This document shows positions 1 through 9,587 of a DNA stretch of 64,000 bases, one piece after another. The stretch's first letter is position 1. Every line of letters begins with the position of its first letter. The translations under genes and the position numbers were made by a program. Below the pieces are notes generated by a model that was not told where the DNA came from, did not search any database, and was given only the letters and a program-made list of their open reading frames with translations. This DNA comes from MRBY01 sp943371005. Lineage in GTDB: Bacteria; Cyanobacteriota; Cyanobacteriia; Cyanobacteriales; MRBY01. Where the stretch lies: contig CALRTB020000015.1 of assembly GCA_943371005.1 (NCBI GenBank), positions 13,203 through 77,202 of the forward strand, written 5' to 3'.

Positions 1-102
1 TTGTGATGAACTTAGTTTCTCCGCCCCCGAACCCTTAAGAGGCGATCGCCTTTTATTTCAGCATCAAACAAATTTCAAACAACGTCGTTAGGAGAAAAGC
101 CC

Positions 103-276
103 ATGTCTTCTTGGACTCCCCGTAAGCCTTGTCCCAGTTGTGGCCGTACCGGTACAGAACGTCTGAAATGTAGTAACTGTCAGACTGTGGGCTGTAGTAA
201 CGGTAATTGTGAAATCGGCGGCATAAATAGCTGGTGCCCCATTTGCCGGAAACAAACTCGTAAGGTGCGCTTGTAA
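103..276 (+). CDS. Small Cys-rich zinc-ribbon protein, 57 aa
   Basis: The reading frame runs from ATG 103 to TAA 274-276 and encodes 57 residues. AGGAGAAA lies about 7 nt upstream and acts as a good ribosome binding site. Cys pairs occur as CPSC (residues 10-13), CSNC (23-26), C31/C36 and CPIC (45-48), which suggests two treble-clef or zinc-ribbon sites. The protein is basic (K/R-rich termini), so nucleic-acid binding is possible but not shown. No family was recognised. A terminator-like hairpin follows at 314-354, so it is probably monocistronic. Confidence 0.7.
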   Translation: MSSWTPRKPCPSCGRTGTERLKCSNCQTVGCSNGNCEIGGINSWCPICRKQTRKVRL

Positions 277-313
277 AGTAATTTTTCGCGAATAATCAAA
301 TCACGAACTATTT

Positions 314-354
314 TGGTCTTCCCCTTCATTTTCTAGGTAGAGACCATTTTTTTT
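314..354 (+). terminator. Rho-independent terminator-like hairpin
   Basis: TGGTCT (314-319) pairs with AGACCA (341-346), and eight T residues (347-354) follow. The loop is long (21 nt), so strength is uncertain. It separates the zinc-ribbon gene from the cassette starting at 438. Confidence 0.5.
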
Positions 355-437
355 CGGGAAAAGCCTTGAAATTGCATAAATCGCCTCAGTTAATTCGATT
401 TAACTACTACTAGGAAGCGATTATCTCTCACGACATT

Positions 438-1619
438 ATGCAAGCACCCATTCCCTCTTTTCTGCCGACCTATCCCAGGAAATTACAGCTCAAAGGCATG
501 GCCGACCGTGATACTTTTGTGTCTCTGCAGCGGTCTGCCCTAAAAACCAGTTTGTACATTCTCAAATGTGCCTTTGTTTGTTCCCCAAAAGACCTCCATG
601 GTACCGCCATTGTGACGAAGGAGCTAAAACAACGGGCGAAACTCAATGCCAGATTGATCACGATTTCGAGCTTTATCAACACCATTGGCATCGCACCGTT
701 TATTGGGATTGCTCTGGGGAGCTTTGGTCTTTTGACCCTTCCCTTTACAGCAATATTTCTAGGCGGGATCAATGCGGCTTCGAATCATTATGGGGCGATC
801 GCCGCTCGACATGCTCCGGGCTATCGTGCCAACGCTTGGTATGGCCTTGGAGGATTTGTGGCCCTGAATGCTTTCCTCACCGCCTTTACGGGGCCGGGGA
901 TCGTGATGTTTACCAACAAACCCGCTGTGCAACAGTACCTAGCGACAAGTATCGTCGAGGAACAACGGGCAAAACTCGATATTCTCAAGCCGACCGCAGA
1001 ACTGGATGAACTGAAGGCACAGATCAATGAAGCACAGACAACTCTCCAGCAAATTGTGGCAGAAGAGGGAGAGGTTGCTTCTCGCCAAAATCCTGAGTGG
1101 CAACGGCTCCATCTGAGTCTTTATGGTTCCTACGAAGAGCGTAATCGGGACTGGACAACGGTAAAAACCCCGAATTTGCCTCTGACCCAAAAGCTGGAAC
1201 GTCTTGAAATGGAACATTCGGCCCCCTATCGGGAGAAAAATGCTGAGTTAGATGAACTGCTGAGTCGCAGGATTGACTATGGCGATGATTTACATTTTCT
1301 TCAGGCGGAAATGCCCCAAAGTTTTAACGCTAATTTTCAGCCGGATTATCAAGTGAAGTCGCCCACGACAGAATTGGCGATCGCCACGGAACTTTTTATC
1401 AATGATTTAAAGATGGGACGTTTCGAACAATTGGCCTTTCCGATGCTGATGGCAGGAATTTCCCTAATCTTGAGCGCCACGGCCTGCCTCCTGACCTATG
1501 CCTTTGCCCGCAGCCCCGCTGTCCAAGCAAGCTTTGACCCCAAGCAAAAGGCCCTAGTCCGCCAAGCAATCCAGATTCTCCGCCAACGTGCCCAGCAAAC
1601 CCCAACCGTAGAAGATTAA
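438..1619 (+). CDS. Membrane protein with central coiled coil (cassette copy 1, gene 1)
   Basis: This 393-aa protein was not assigned to a known family. Two hydrophobic blocks lie at about residues 73-107 and 135-158, a long charged, heptad-like region at about 165-300, and another membrane segment at about 330-353 (rich in A, L, S, I). The topology suggests a membrane anchor with a large helical soluble arm between membrane segments. It is the first gene of a tight operon: the next gene starts 4 nt after its stop. A clear paralogue lies at 37678-38874, with the same length, the same motifs (GPGIVMFTN, TVKTPNLPLTQKLERLE, FEQLAFPMLMAGIS) and the same downstream partners. A structural or stress-related membrane complex is conceivable, but function is unknown. 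Confidence 0.8.
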   Translation: MQAPIPSFLPTYPRKLQLKGMADRDTFVSLQRSALKTSLYILKCAFVCSPKDLHGTAIVTKELKQRAKLNARLITISSFINTIGIAPFIGIALGSFGLLTLPFTAIFLGGINAASNHYGAIAARHAPGYRANAWYGLGGFVALNAFLTAFTGPGIVMFTNKPAVQQYLATSIVEEQRAKLDILKPTAELDELKAQINEAQTTLQQIVAEEGEVASRQNPEWQRLHLSLYGSYEERNRDWTTVKTPNLPLTQKLERLEMEHSAPYREKNAELDELLSRRIDYGDDLHFLQAEMPQSFNANFQPDYQVKSPTTELAIATELFINDLKMGRFEQLAFPMLMAGISLILSATACLLTYAFARSPAVQASFDPKQKALVRQAIQILRQRAQQTPTVED

Positions 1620-1623
1620 TTTG

Positions 1624-2322
1624 ATGACTACCCTCCACCTCAGTCAATCTCACCCAAATTCCCCCTTGGCACTGCTCGATTACATTGAAGCCACCGGTGA
1701 AGTGGATGAATGTCCCGAACTGGTTCTACTGATTGAAGAACTAAGCCAACAGCAAGCTGGGGAAAGTGAGATTACCGAAGAACCACCCATTCCTGCCATC
1801 ACCCCAGCGGCGATCGCGACCTATGAACAAGAACTATTCATCCAAGGGACAGCCCTTAAAAAACACTGTCAGAAGCTATACCAAGCCCTTTCGACGATTG
1901 AAACGACCTCAGAGACACCATTTACTGGCGCGTCAGCCGAAATCCAAGACCACATCGAACAAATTCAACGGGCGATCATACCCATCATGAATTTGAGCTA
2001 TCGCTATCGAGGACTACTTCAAACGAGCGATCGCCGAGACGGCATTACCCACTGTTATTACACACGCGGCCTCAGCTACTGCACCCACTTCATTGCCCAA
2101 AAAACCAGTGTCGCCGCAATCACTACAGAATTTAACACCGCGCTCCAGCCGACTGTGCTTTTGAACCGGATCTACCGCTATCTCGACCAATTACCCAGTC
2201 TCTATCACGCCTTGACCAACCGACTTCTACAAACCCTGTGGACAGAATTCCCCAGCGAAGACGGAGCAGTGCCCCTGTCTTTCGTCCAAGCCAGCGAGTT
2301 CCCAAACCAAGAGGAAATTTAA
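1624..2322 (+). CDS. Helical protein of unknown function (cassette copy 1, gene 2)
   Basis: The frame is open from TTG 1621, but ATG 1624 is the more natural start and gives 232 aa. The protein is acidic and mostly helical, with no signal peptide or catalytic motif visible. The C-terminal half has a recognisable shared block (SDRRDGITH, RIYRYLDQLPSLYH, NRLLQTLW) that is also in the paralogue at 38864-39739. The N-terminal phrase LDYIEATGEV is shared too. It sits between the membrane protein and the pentapeptide-repeat protein in both cassettes, so it may bridge the two, but this is inference from gene order. Confidence 0.75.
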   Translation: MTTLHLSQSHPNSPLALLDYIEATGEVDECPELVLLIEELSQQQAGESEITEEPPIPAITPAAIATYEQELFIQGTALKKHCQKLYQALSTIETTSETPFTGASAEIQDHIEQIQRAIIPIMNLSYRYRGLLQTSDRRDGITHCYYTRGLSYCTHFIAQKTSVAAITTEFNTALQPTVLLNRIYRYLDQLPSLYHALTNRLLQTLWTEFPSEDGAVPLSFVQASEFPNQEEI

Positions 2323-2326
2323 ACCC

Positions 2327-3508
2327 ATGAAACGTTTTATTCGTACCGTTGTCCAGAGCCTCGATACCTTGATCTTCTGGCACCGCACGGCCCCTTTTCG
2401 CCCGACTTTCTCTAAAGAACGCCTCAACAATGCCCAGTTTAAACAAGCCATCCAACGAGATCGCCGTGATTTCAGCCGTGTTGTTTTTGTGGGAGTCGAC
2501 TTTAGCCAATATTTCCTCCAGGGATTTGTGTTCTACCAAGCCGATTTTCGCCTGTCTAACCTATCTGCCCCAGGGACGAACTTAGCCGGCGCTGAATTAA
2601 CAGGGGCCCTTTTGCAGAATGTGAACTTAGCTGGGGCTAACCTAGAGAATGCCATTCTGTGCCATGCCAACCTTGAGGGGGCTAACCTTGCCAACTGCAA
2701 CCTCAAAGATGCGAATCTAACCGCCGCAAACTTAGGCAATGCCCTCCTCAATCAAGCCCAACTCACAGGAGCGATTCTTGTACAGGCCAAGGCCCAGGGC
2801 GCTAATTTAAAAGAAATCCAAGGCCAGGGTCTCAATGCCCATGGTGCTGATTTACGAGGCGTGAATTTGAGCCAAAGTATTCTCAATGCCGCTGTGTTTA
2901 GCCAGGCACAATTGGGCGCAGCAAATATTGCCCATAGCCAATTGCAAAATAGCAATTTTGCCGAGATCCAAGCCCCTCAACTCAATGGCGTCGGCTGTGA
3001 TTTATCGGGGGCTGAACTGCAAGAAGCCAACTTACAAGGGGCCAATCTCCAGGATGCCGTGTTAAAGCGCACCATGTTGCAGCAGTCCAATTTAGCCGGG
3101 AGCCAGTGGGCCCGGGCCGATTTGACCCATGCCACCCTCAGTGGAGCAAACCTCAGCGGTTGTGTCTTTGATAATGCCAATTTAAATGGGGCGAATTTAG
3201 CAAAAGCCGCCATGAAAGAAACCAACCTAAACCATGCCTACTGCGCGGGGATCAATGGTGCGGGTGCGAACTTAGCCGGGAGTAACCTCGCTAATGCAGA
3301 CTTGCGGGATGCCAATCTCCAGGGAGCAAATTTGAGCCGTGTGAACTGTGCCTGGGCGGATTTGCGGGGTGCAAATTTGTTAGGGATCCAAAGCACTGAC
3401 TTAAATTTAGAAAATGCTGATTTAACGGAGGCTAGCATCTCTGGCCTAGACAATATAGCGGCAATGACCTGGTTACCAAAAGAATATACAGTGCAGTCTT
3501 CAAACTGA
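2327..3508 (+). CDS. Pentapeptide-repeat protein (cassette copy 1, gene 3)
   Basis: The protein has 393 aa. After a 70-residue non-repeat head (with FWHRTAPFRPTFSKERL), about 290 residues are tandem A(N/D)LxX pentapeptides, for example ANLEGANLANCNLKDANL. This is the hallmark of right-handed quadrilateral beta-helix proteins. The short tail ends in TWLPKEY, common in cyanobacterial members. ATG 2327 is 5 nt after the previous stop, so translation is probably coupled. Some family members bind or mimic DNA (Qnr/MfpA type), but most cyanobacterial members have no known role. The paralogue at 39720-40895 is nearly the same length. Confidence 0.9.
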   Translation: MKRFIRTVVQSLDTLIFWHRTAPFRPTFSKERLNNAQFKQAIQRDRRDFSRVVFVGVDFSQYFLQGFVFYQADFRLSNLSAPGTNLAGAELTGALLQNVNLAGANLENAILCHANLEGANLANCNLKDANLTAANLGNALLNQAQLTGAILVQAKAQGANLKEIQGQGLNAHGADLRGVNLSQSILNAAVFSQAQLGAANIAHSQLQNSNFAEIQAPQLNGVGCDLSGAELQEANLQGANLQDAVLKRTMLQQSNLAGSQWARADLTHATLSGANLSGCVFDNANLNGANLAKAAMKETNLNHAYCAGINGAGANLAGSNLANADLRDANLQGANLSRVNCAWADLRGANLLGIQSTDLNLENADLTEASISGLDNIAAMTWLPKEYTVQSSN

Positions 3509-3575
3509 GCGGCTAAAGGGCGTTTGCCATAAATAGACATCGAAATCGATCACCATTTATTTTTCTAGGAAAACT

Positions 3576-6500
3576 ATGCAGCAAATCAACGATCAATACT
3601 TCTACTCTCCTTCTGATTTAACCCGCTTCATGGAGAGTCCCTTTACCGCTTGGTTAGACCGATTTAGCTTGGAATATCCTGAGCGATCGCCCGCCAAAGA
3701 TCCAGAAGATCCCCTAATGGGCATTCTGCGGGAAAAAGGTTATGCCGTTGAAGCTGCCCTCGAAACAGAATTTCGTGAAGCGGGCCGTACTGTTATCAAG
3801 ATTGCAGGTCAATCTCTCGCAGAGAAACAGGCTCACACCCATAAGGCGATTGCCGCCGGGGTAGACGTGATTATCCAAGCTGCCCTAGCATCTTCACCAT
3901 TCCTTGGATTTAGTGACTTCCTGGTTAAAGTACCTGGGGTTAGTCAACTGGGAGATTATCACTACGAAGTTTGGGATACCAAACTAGCCAGTCACGTTAA
4001 ACCGACCTTTCTGATGCAGCTCTGTTGCTATGCCGAAATGTTGGGCGCCATTCAGGGCATTAGACCCACTCAACTCACCGTTGCCTTAGGGAATGGCAAA
4101 AAAGAACAGTTTCCAACCAAAGATTACTACTACTATTACCAAGCCCTAAGAGACTCATTTCTGGAGTTTCAAGCAGCATTTTCCCCTGAGCAACCCCCAG
4201 ATCCTGCGGACTCTCGCCACTGGGGAGACTGGAGTCAATATGCCGAGCAACTGCTGCTGGAACGAGATCACCTGTTTCAAGTGGCCAATATTACGAAGGG
4301 GCAAATTAAAAAACTAAATCAGGCGGGGATCACAACGATGGCAGCCCTTGCCGAAGCCGAACAAATATCGGTCAAAGGGATCCAACCAACGGTTCTAAAA
4401 CGCCTCCAAACCCAAGCAAAATTACAACGGCAAACGGCACAGCAGCAGCGGCAGAACCCAACCTGTCCCCCTGTCTTTGAAATTATCAAACCGGTTCCTG
4501 GGGAAAAGACTGGCTTGGCCCTTTTACCGCCTGCGTCTCCGAATGACCTCTTTTTTGATATTGAGGGTTATCCCCTGGAAGAAGGAGGCTTGGAATACCT
4601 CTGGGGATGTACCTATTTCGATGGGCAGGGGGAACGTTGCTTCCGGGACTTTTGGGCCCATGACCGAGCCCAAGAAAAAAGCGCTTTTCAGGAATTTATC
4701 CAGTGGGCTTATGGTCGTTGGCAGCAGGATCCGAGCATGCATATTTATCACTATGCCAGCTATGAAATTACCGCCTGCCGCAAACTAATGGGGCGCTATG
4801 GGGTGTGTGAATTTGAAGTGGATCAGCTGCTGCGCAATGAGGTCTTTGTGGATCTCTATAAAATCGTCAAAGGCAGTCTGCTACTAGGGGAACCCCGTTA
4901 TTCCATCAAAAATGTCGAACATCTCTATCGTGAAAAACGGCAGACAAACGTTGGTAGTGGCGATGATTCAGTGGTGGTCTATGAGCAATGGCGTATCCTG
5001 CGCGACCTGGGTCAGGAGGGAGAAACCTGGGAGACCTCGCGTATTCTGAAGGATATCCGGGACTATAACCAGGATGATTGTGAGTCTACCCAGGAATTAG
5101 TCGTTTGGCTCCGGCAGCAACAGCAGCAATATGACATTGCCTATCTTGGTAAAACAGAGCTGGTCGAACCAGAAGAAAAAGAAGAAATTACAGAAAAAAT
5201 TCAATTACGAGATCGCCTGCTGGCCCGTGCCGCCCAGGAACAGGCGGAAGGTCATCGTCAAAGTGCTTTAACGGAAAATTTAGCTTGGCTATTGGAATTT
5301 CATCACCGCGAAAGTAAACCCGTCTTTTGGCGCTTATTTGAGCGGTTGGGCTTGGGCCATGAAGAACTGTTGGATGATCTAGATTGTCTCGCCTGGTGTC
5401 AACGTACGGCCAAACCAGCCTTTAAACCCACGCCCAGAGCAAGGAACTTGGCTTACGAGTATCAGTTTGATCCCAACCAAGAATTTAAGGGGGCCACCTT
5501 GAATTTTTACGTCCTCGGCCTAGAAACGGCAGAGGGTAAGCCAGTGACCGTGAAATACCTCAAGGACCATAGCGATCTAGAGCGGGGATTGATCGTTGTG
5601 CAAGGGAAGGAGGAACCCCCGGCACTGATTTCTCTCATTCCGGATGAGCATGTGAGACCTCAGCCCATACCAGAGGCGATCGCCGCCGTAGTGGCAGATT
5701 ATGAACAGGGTCAATTGCAGGAAACTTCGCCCGCCATTGTTGATTTTCTAACCCGTGCTAAACCCCGCTTCACACCAGAATATTCTTGGCCAGAGCAAAC
5801 GAAGGCGATCGCCCCCAGCCGAGATCCCCAAGAGCGACTTAAGCAGGTCATTAATGCTGTACGCCACCTAGATTGCAGCTACCTGACGATTCAAGGGCCA
5901 CCGGGAGCTGGTAAATCTTATACAGGCAAACATATCATTGCTGAACTGGTGAAGATGGGTGCCCGCGTAGGGATTACCAGTAATAGCCATAAAGCGATTA
6001 ATAATCTGCTGTTGAGTACTGCCCAACATTGCCATGCACAAGGCACCAAGGCGACCTTTACCTGTGCCAAAATTCCCGAACAAGAAGCAGCCCGCTTTGC
6101 AGACTATAACGTTACCCAGATAACCAATACTCAATTAATAAACCATGTTCAGCCTAGCTGTGTTCTGGGTACGACTGCCTGGGGCTTTAGCCGTGATGAA
6201 ATGGCAAATCAACTGGATTACCTTTTCATTGACGAAGCAGGCCAAGTATCTGTGGCGAATCTTGTCGCCATGGGCCGGAGTGCGAAAAACCTCGTTTTAA
6301 TGGGTGACCAAATGCAGTTGGGACAACCCTCCCAAGCATCTCATCCGGCAGATAGTGGTCTTTCCTGCCTTGACTATCTCCTGGGAGATCAGGCCACGAT
6401 TCAAGCTGACCAAGGCGTATTTTTAGGGACGACCTATCGGATGCACCCCCATATCAATCATGTCATTAGTGAACATATCTATGACGGCGAATTAGATGCC

Positions 6501-7073
6501 CATCGGGACAACAATCAACGCCGTCTTAGCATTGTCACCAACGATAGTATTGATATTTATCAAAAAGAAGCCGGTATTATCTTCGTTCCGGTAGAACATC
6601 AGGGTAATAGTCAGGCTTCACCGGAGGAAGTTGCAACCATTGAAAGCCTTGTTCAGTCGCTCCTTGGACGCACCTTCTACACCGGTCGGCCAGAGCAACC
6701 ACAGCGACCCATTGACTGGGACGATATGCTGTTTGTCGCACCCTACAATCATCAAGTGCAAAAACTAAGCCAAGCCCTTGGCGATCTCGCGAAAGTGGGT
6801 AGCGTCGATAAATTCCAAGGCCAGGAAGCGCCCATCGTTTTCTTGAGTATGTGTGCCAGTGATGCCAATGAATCACCCCGTGGCATTGATTTTTTGTTTG
6901 ACCGCAACCGTTTGAATGTGGCGATTTCCCGCGCCCAGACCCTCGCGATTATTGTGGGTCAGCCAACCCTCTGCCAAACCTCAGTCTCCCGTGTGGAACA
7001 GCTCAAGCTAGTGAACTTTTTCAATGCCCTAACCTTATCCAATGTCCATAGACTAGAGAAAATAATCTCATGA
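3576..7073 (+). CDS. TM0106-type RecB-like nuclease fused to SF1 (DNA2/NAM7-type) helicase
   Basis: This 1165-aa two-part enzyme has a RecB-like/RNase H-like exonuclease region at about residues 1-560. It includes the acidic DIEGY motif near 328 and a later YNQDDCEST segment, both typical of the TM0106 family. The C-terminal part is a superfamily 1 helicase: Walker A GPPGAGKS (about 774-781), Walker B FIDEAGQ (about 884), FQGQE (about 1079) and RNRLNVAISRAQ (about 1110), the motif VI region. Helix-hairpin-helix-like sequence (about 245-275) links the halves. The family is predicted to process nucleic acids in repair or defence; the substrate is unknown. The small membrane gene starts 7 nt downstream and is probably co-transcribed. 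Confidence 0.85.
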   Translation: MQQINDQYFYSPSDLTRFMESPFTAWLDRFSLEYPERSPAKDPEDPLMGILREKGYAVEAALETEFREAGRTVIKIAGQSLAEKQAHTHKAIAAGVDVIIQAALASSPFLGFSDFLVKVPGVSQLGDYHYEVWDTKLASHVKPTFLMQLCCYAEMLGAIQGIRPTQLTVALGNGKKEQFPTKDYYYYYQALRDSFLEFQAAFSPEQPPDPADSRHWGDWSQYAEQLLLERDHLFQVANITKGQIKKLNQAGITTMAALAEAEQISVKGIQPTVLKRLQTQAKLQRQTAQQQRQNPTCPPVFEIIKPVPGEKTGLALLPPASPNDLFFDIEGYPLEEGGLEYLWGCTYFDGQGERCFRDFWAHDRAQEKSAFQEFIQWAYGRWQQDPSMHIYHYASYEITACRKLMGRYGVCEFEVDQLLRNEVFVDLYKIVKGSLLLGEPRYSIKNVEHLYREKRQTNVGSGDDSVVVYEQWRILRDLGQEGETWETSRILKDIRDYNQDDCESTQELVVWLRQQQQQYDIAYLGKTELVEPEEKEEITEKIQLRDRLLARAAQEQAEGHRQSALTENLAWLLEFHHRESKPVFWRLFERLGLGHEELLDDLDCLAWCQRTAKPAFKPTPRARNLAYEYQFDPNQEFKGATLNFYVLGLETAEGKPVTVKYLKDHSDLERGLIVVQGKEEPPALISLIPDEHVRPQPIPEAIAAVVADYEQGQLQETSPAIVDFLTRAKPRFTPEYSWPEQTKAIAPSRDPQERLKQVINAVRHLDCSYLTIQGPPGAGKSYTGKHIIAELVKMGARVGITSNSHKAINNLLLSTAQHCHAQGTKATFTCAKIPEQEAARFADYNVTQITNTQLINHVQPSCVLGTTAWGFSRDEMANQLDYLFIDEAGQVSVANLVAMGRSAKNLVLMGDQMQLGQPSQASHPADSGLSCLDYLLGDQATIQADQGVFLGTTYRMHPHINHVISEHIYDGELDAHRDNNQRRLSIVTNDSIDIYQKEAGIIFVPVEHQGNSQASPEEVATIESLVQSLLGRTFYTGRPEQPQRPIDWDDMLFVAPYNHQVQKLSQALGDLAKVGSVDKFQGQEAPIVFLSMCASDANESPRGIDFLFDRNRLNVAISRAQTLAIIVGQPTLCQTSVSRVEQLKLVNFFNALTLSNVHRLEKIIS

Positions 7074-7079
7074 CCTACC

Positions 7080-7334
7080 ATGCTTGAAGTCTTAGTACAT
7101 TTCCTGGTTGGGACTCTTGGCTCACTGGTCATATTTCTGGCCTTTAGCTGGGCTGAAGGAATACGTCGTTTTTCAGCACCCTTTGTTATATTCCTGGTAG
7201 GGTTCATCTGCGCTAACCTTGCCCACTTCATCTCACCTTGGGCAACACCCTTAATTTTGCTGATTTATTTTCTGGGGTCATTGAAGGAACACTTGGGTTA
7301 CAGAGCAGCCCAGAAAGGCGATCGCCTGCATTGA
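7080..7334 (+). CDS. Small membrane protein, 84 aa
   Basis: The 84 residues contain about three hydrophobic segments (roughly 4-22, 33-52 and 54-70) with charged loops and a basic C-terminus. There is no recognised family. The start ATG is 7 nt after the helicase stop, which suggests the same transcript. A TTGAGA -35-like box overlaps the stop region and serves the next gene. Confidence 0.55.
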   Translation: MLEVLVHFLVGTLGSLVIFLAFSWAEGIRRFSAPFVIFLVGFICANLAHFISPWATPLILLIYFLGSLKEHLGYRAAQKGDRLH

Positions 7335-7359
7335 GAAAATAGCATGAACCCCGTGTTAT
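7331..7359 (+). promoter_or_regulatory. Candidate sigma-70-type promoter of the higBA locus
   Basis: TTGAGA (7331-7336) and TGTTAT (7354-7359) are 17 bp apart and lie just before ATG 7369. The leader would be very short. Supported by pattern only. Confidence 0.35.
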
Positions 7360-7554
7360 CATGCATGGATGATTGAGTCCTTTAAAAATCAAGGTACGCA
7401 AGATATTTTTGAGGGAATATCGAGCAAATCAGCCCGAAAAACCTGTCCCCAAGCTCTTTGGAAGGCCGCTATTCGTAAGTTAGATTTGTTAGATGCTGCG
7501 GTTTGTCTTGATGATTTAAAAGTGCCACCGGGTAACCGCCTCGAACCACTCAAG

Positions 7555-9455
7555 CCTACATTCCGCAGGTAGTACAAGAATCCCTAAAGGTTTGATTGAA
7601 GATGCCTTTGGGATGCGCCTCAGGAGTACAATTGACGTTCCCTAAAGATGCTCAAGGGGTGACAGCAGGTAATAGCGACAGGCAGGAGGACCAAGTAACT
7701 GGATGATAAGCTGACGCTCCTCACCGAGATTGGTAATCTGTTGCACCCCATTCAGGAGCACCAGGTGAATACCCTGAAACTTTTGCAGAATCCAACGAAA
7801 TGTGGGTTTGGATGTCGGTCGCTGCCGTTGGTCGAGCACGGTCTTCTGGATGATGACAAGATGACGTCGTATTTTCCGTTCCGCAATGGTGTACACCAGC
7901 AAGGTTAATGCCATCAAGAGAGCTAAAGCCTCGATGCGCTGAGGCTTCTTCACGAAGACGCTACTGGTAAAAAATAGTGGGTCCTTGAGAAAGCGAAATC
8001 CCCGCTCCACCTGCTGTTGCTGTTTATATTCCCGGAGAAGTTTTTCCCCAGGCCACTCTTGGGTATCCAGTTGATTGGTGGCAAGGATAAAGCGACTCAC
8101 TTGTCGGGTAAGAGGCACCTCAATGCCAGATTGTCGCTCCAATTGTCCATGGAGGCGGTATCCTTCCACAGGGGATATTGATTTTTCTCCATGGGGTTTT
8201 CCTGGTGCCCGCCGGGGGCGCATCGGTTCTAGGGATACCTGGACTAGCTGGTGATATTCCAGAGATTGATTGAACTCCAGTAGGGCCTCATAGGCATCAG
8301 GTTGACAGGCAAATACCCGACTCTGTATTTGTTTCCATTCTTTTTTTAAGCTCCGCTCACATTTCTGTAGTTCCTTTTCCCACAGTTCTGGTTGATTCCG
8401 ACGATGGTCACTCTCGACCAAGAGCCAGCGCTGTTCCTCTCCCCCATAATCCTGTCGGGTCTCCCACATCTGATACCCCGGCAGATTACATGTCACCGCC
8501 GTCCATGTCTCCGTTGACTCCCGAATTAGCTTCTTGGCGATGCCAATGGTCTGGGGAACCCGGGATAGCCATTTCAGGGAAGATACCTTTTGCACATTGG
8601 ATTGACTGTAAAAGGCCGCATCCATCACAAACATACTTTCCAGGTGCCACTGTCTTTGGAATTCTTCCATAATCTTGGCAAAGGCTGCCCCGTCACTTTG
8701 ATTCCCACTGGCTACTTTCAACCACAGGGGCACTCCCCCATCCCGACTACACACTAGATTCACCAGGTATTGCTTTAGGTCCGGCCGCTGGTCTCGGGAA
8801 TAGCCTCGACAAATCTCAATGCTCTGAAAATCCTTCTCTTCTTCCCCCCTTTCCTCATATTCTCCCTCCACGGAGAAAGAACTTGAATCCAGGTGACATT
8901 GTTCTGTGTTTATCCCACATCGCTCCACTGCTGCCATGGCCGCCTTCAGGAAAAACATTGTCACCCCTGATTCATATAGCCCATCTAGCACCCGCCCGAT
9001 GCGGTCATCATTTAGGTGTTTCGCTTCTATCCCCTCTCCCAGTAGATGGGCCACTGGCTTACTCTCGAAGAATTCGCTGAATAGGTATAACGGTGCACTT
9101 AGGAAGCCAAAGCAGTTTAGGAGCATCGCCTTCAACACCTGGCCACTACTGATGTGATTTTGGGGATGTCCCGGCAGCACTTTATTTGTCAATGCCACTA
9201 ACCCCAACTCATCAATCACGCCGGCCACTAGGCCCAGATGGTCGAGACTTTCTACCTGTAATTCCGCAGCCATATTCACTATCTCTATCTGCTCATATCC
9301 CCAAATTATCGGACATTATCCATGTTCATTGCCCTGACAATTGGTAGTAGTAGTTTCTCAAGTTTTGCCATGTCTCCTGTACTACCATGACCCACGTCTG
9401 CACATCCCTACATGTTTTGCTTTTCAATAATCATGTACTACCTGCGGAATGTAGG
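7555..9455. mobile_element. IS1634-type insertion sequence, complete, 1901 bp
   Basis: The element is bounded by perfect 22-bp inverted repeats at 7555-7576 and 9434-9455 (outer ends CCTACATTCC / GGAATGTAGG). It is flanked by a 6-bp direct repeat CTCAAG at 7549-7554 and 9456-9461. One transposase gene occupies most of it on the minus strand. Intact ends and the exact target duplication point to a recent, direct insertion into higB. Confidence 0.95.
7642..9279 (-). CDS. IS1634-type (DDE) transposase, 545 aa
   Basis: The N-terminal 110 residues match the DUF4277-type head found in IS1634 transposases (LDHLGLVAGVIDELGL, HLNDDRIGRVLDGLYESG). The DDE catalytic acids are plausibly in CHLDSSSFSV (first D), MFVMDAAFYS (second D) and QVERGFRFLKDPLFF (E). 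The frame is uninterrupted and the flanking inverted repeats are intact, so the element may still be active. Confidence 0.9.
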   Translation of the reverse strand: MNMAAELQVESLDHLGLVAGVIDELGLVALTNKVLPGHPQNHISSGQVLKAMLLNCFGFLSAPLYLFSEFFESKPVAHLLGEGIEAKHLNDDRIGRVLDGLYESGVTMFFLKAAMAAVERCGINTEQCHLDSSSFSVEGEYEERGEEEKDFQSIEICRGYSRDQRPDLKQYLVNLVCSRDGGVPLWLKVASGNQSDGAAFAKIMEEFQRQWHLESMFVMDAAFYSQSNVQKVSSLKWLSRVPQTIGIAKKLIRESTETWTAVTCNLPGYQMWETRQDYGGEEQRWLLVESDHRRNQPELWEKELQKCERSLKKEWKQIQSRVFACQPDAYEALLEFNQSLEYHQLVQVSLEPMRPRRAPGKPHGEKSISPVEGYRLHGQLERQSGIEVPLTRQVSRFILATNQLDTQEWPGEKLLREYKQQQQVERGFRFLKDPLFFTSSVFVKKPQRIEALALLMALTLLVYTIAERKIRRHLVIIQKTVLDQRQRPTSKPTFRWILQKFQGIHLVLLNGVQQITNLGEERQLIIQLLGPPACRYYLLSPLEHL

Positions 9456-9587
9456 CTCAAGGGCAATCGCCAAGGTCAATTTAGTATCCGCATTAATGAC
9501 CAGTATCGAATTTGTTTTGTTTGGTCAGAAAAAAATGCTGCTTGTGATATTGAAATTGTTGATTATCATTCATAGAGGTTTAAAAAT

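Larger units (their letters stand above)
7369..9575 (+). pseudogene. higB: higB toxin gene split by an insertion sequence
   Basis: The first part (7369-7554) encodes MIESFKNQG... through RLEPLK; the second part (9462-9575) continues GNRQGQFSIRINDQYRICF and ends IVDYHS. Joined at the 6-bp duplicated target CTCAAG, the two halves form one intact frame of about 100 aa that reads as a HigB/RelE-type ribosome-dependent mRNA interferase. The insertion, a 1901-bp element, removes all toxin function. No other damage is seen, so precise excision would restore the gene. The cognate antitoxin gene follows 12 nt downstream and is intact. Confidence 0.9.
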
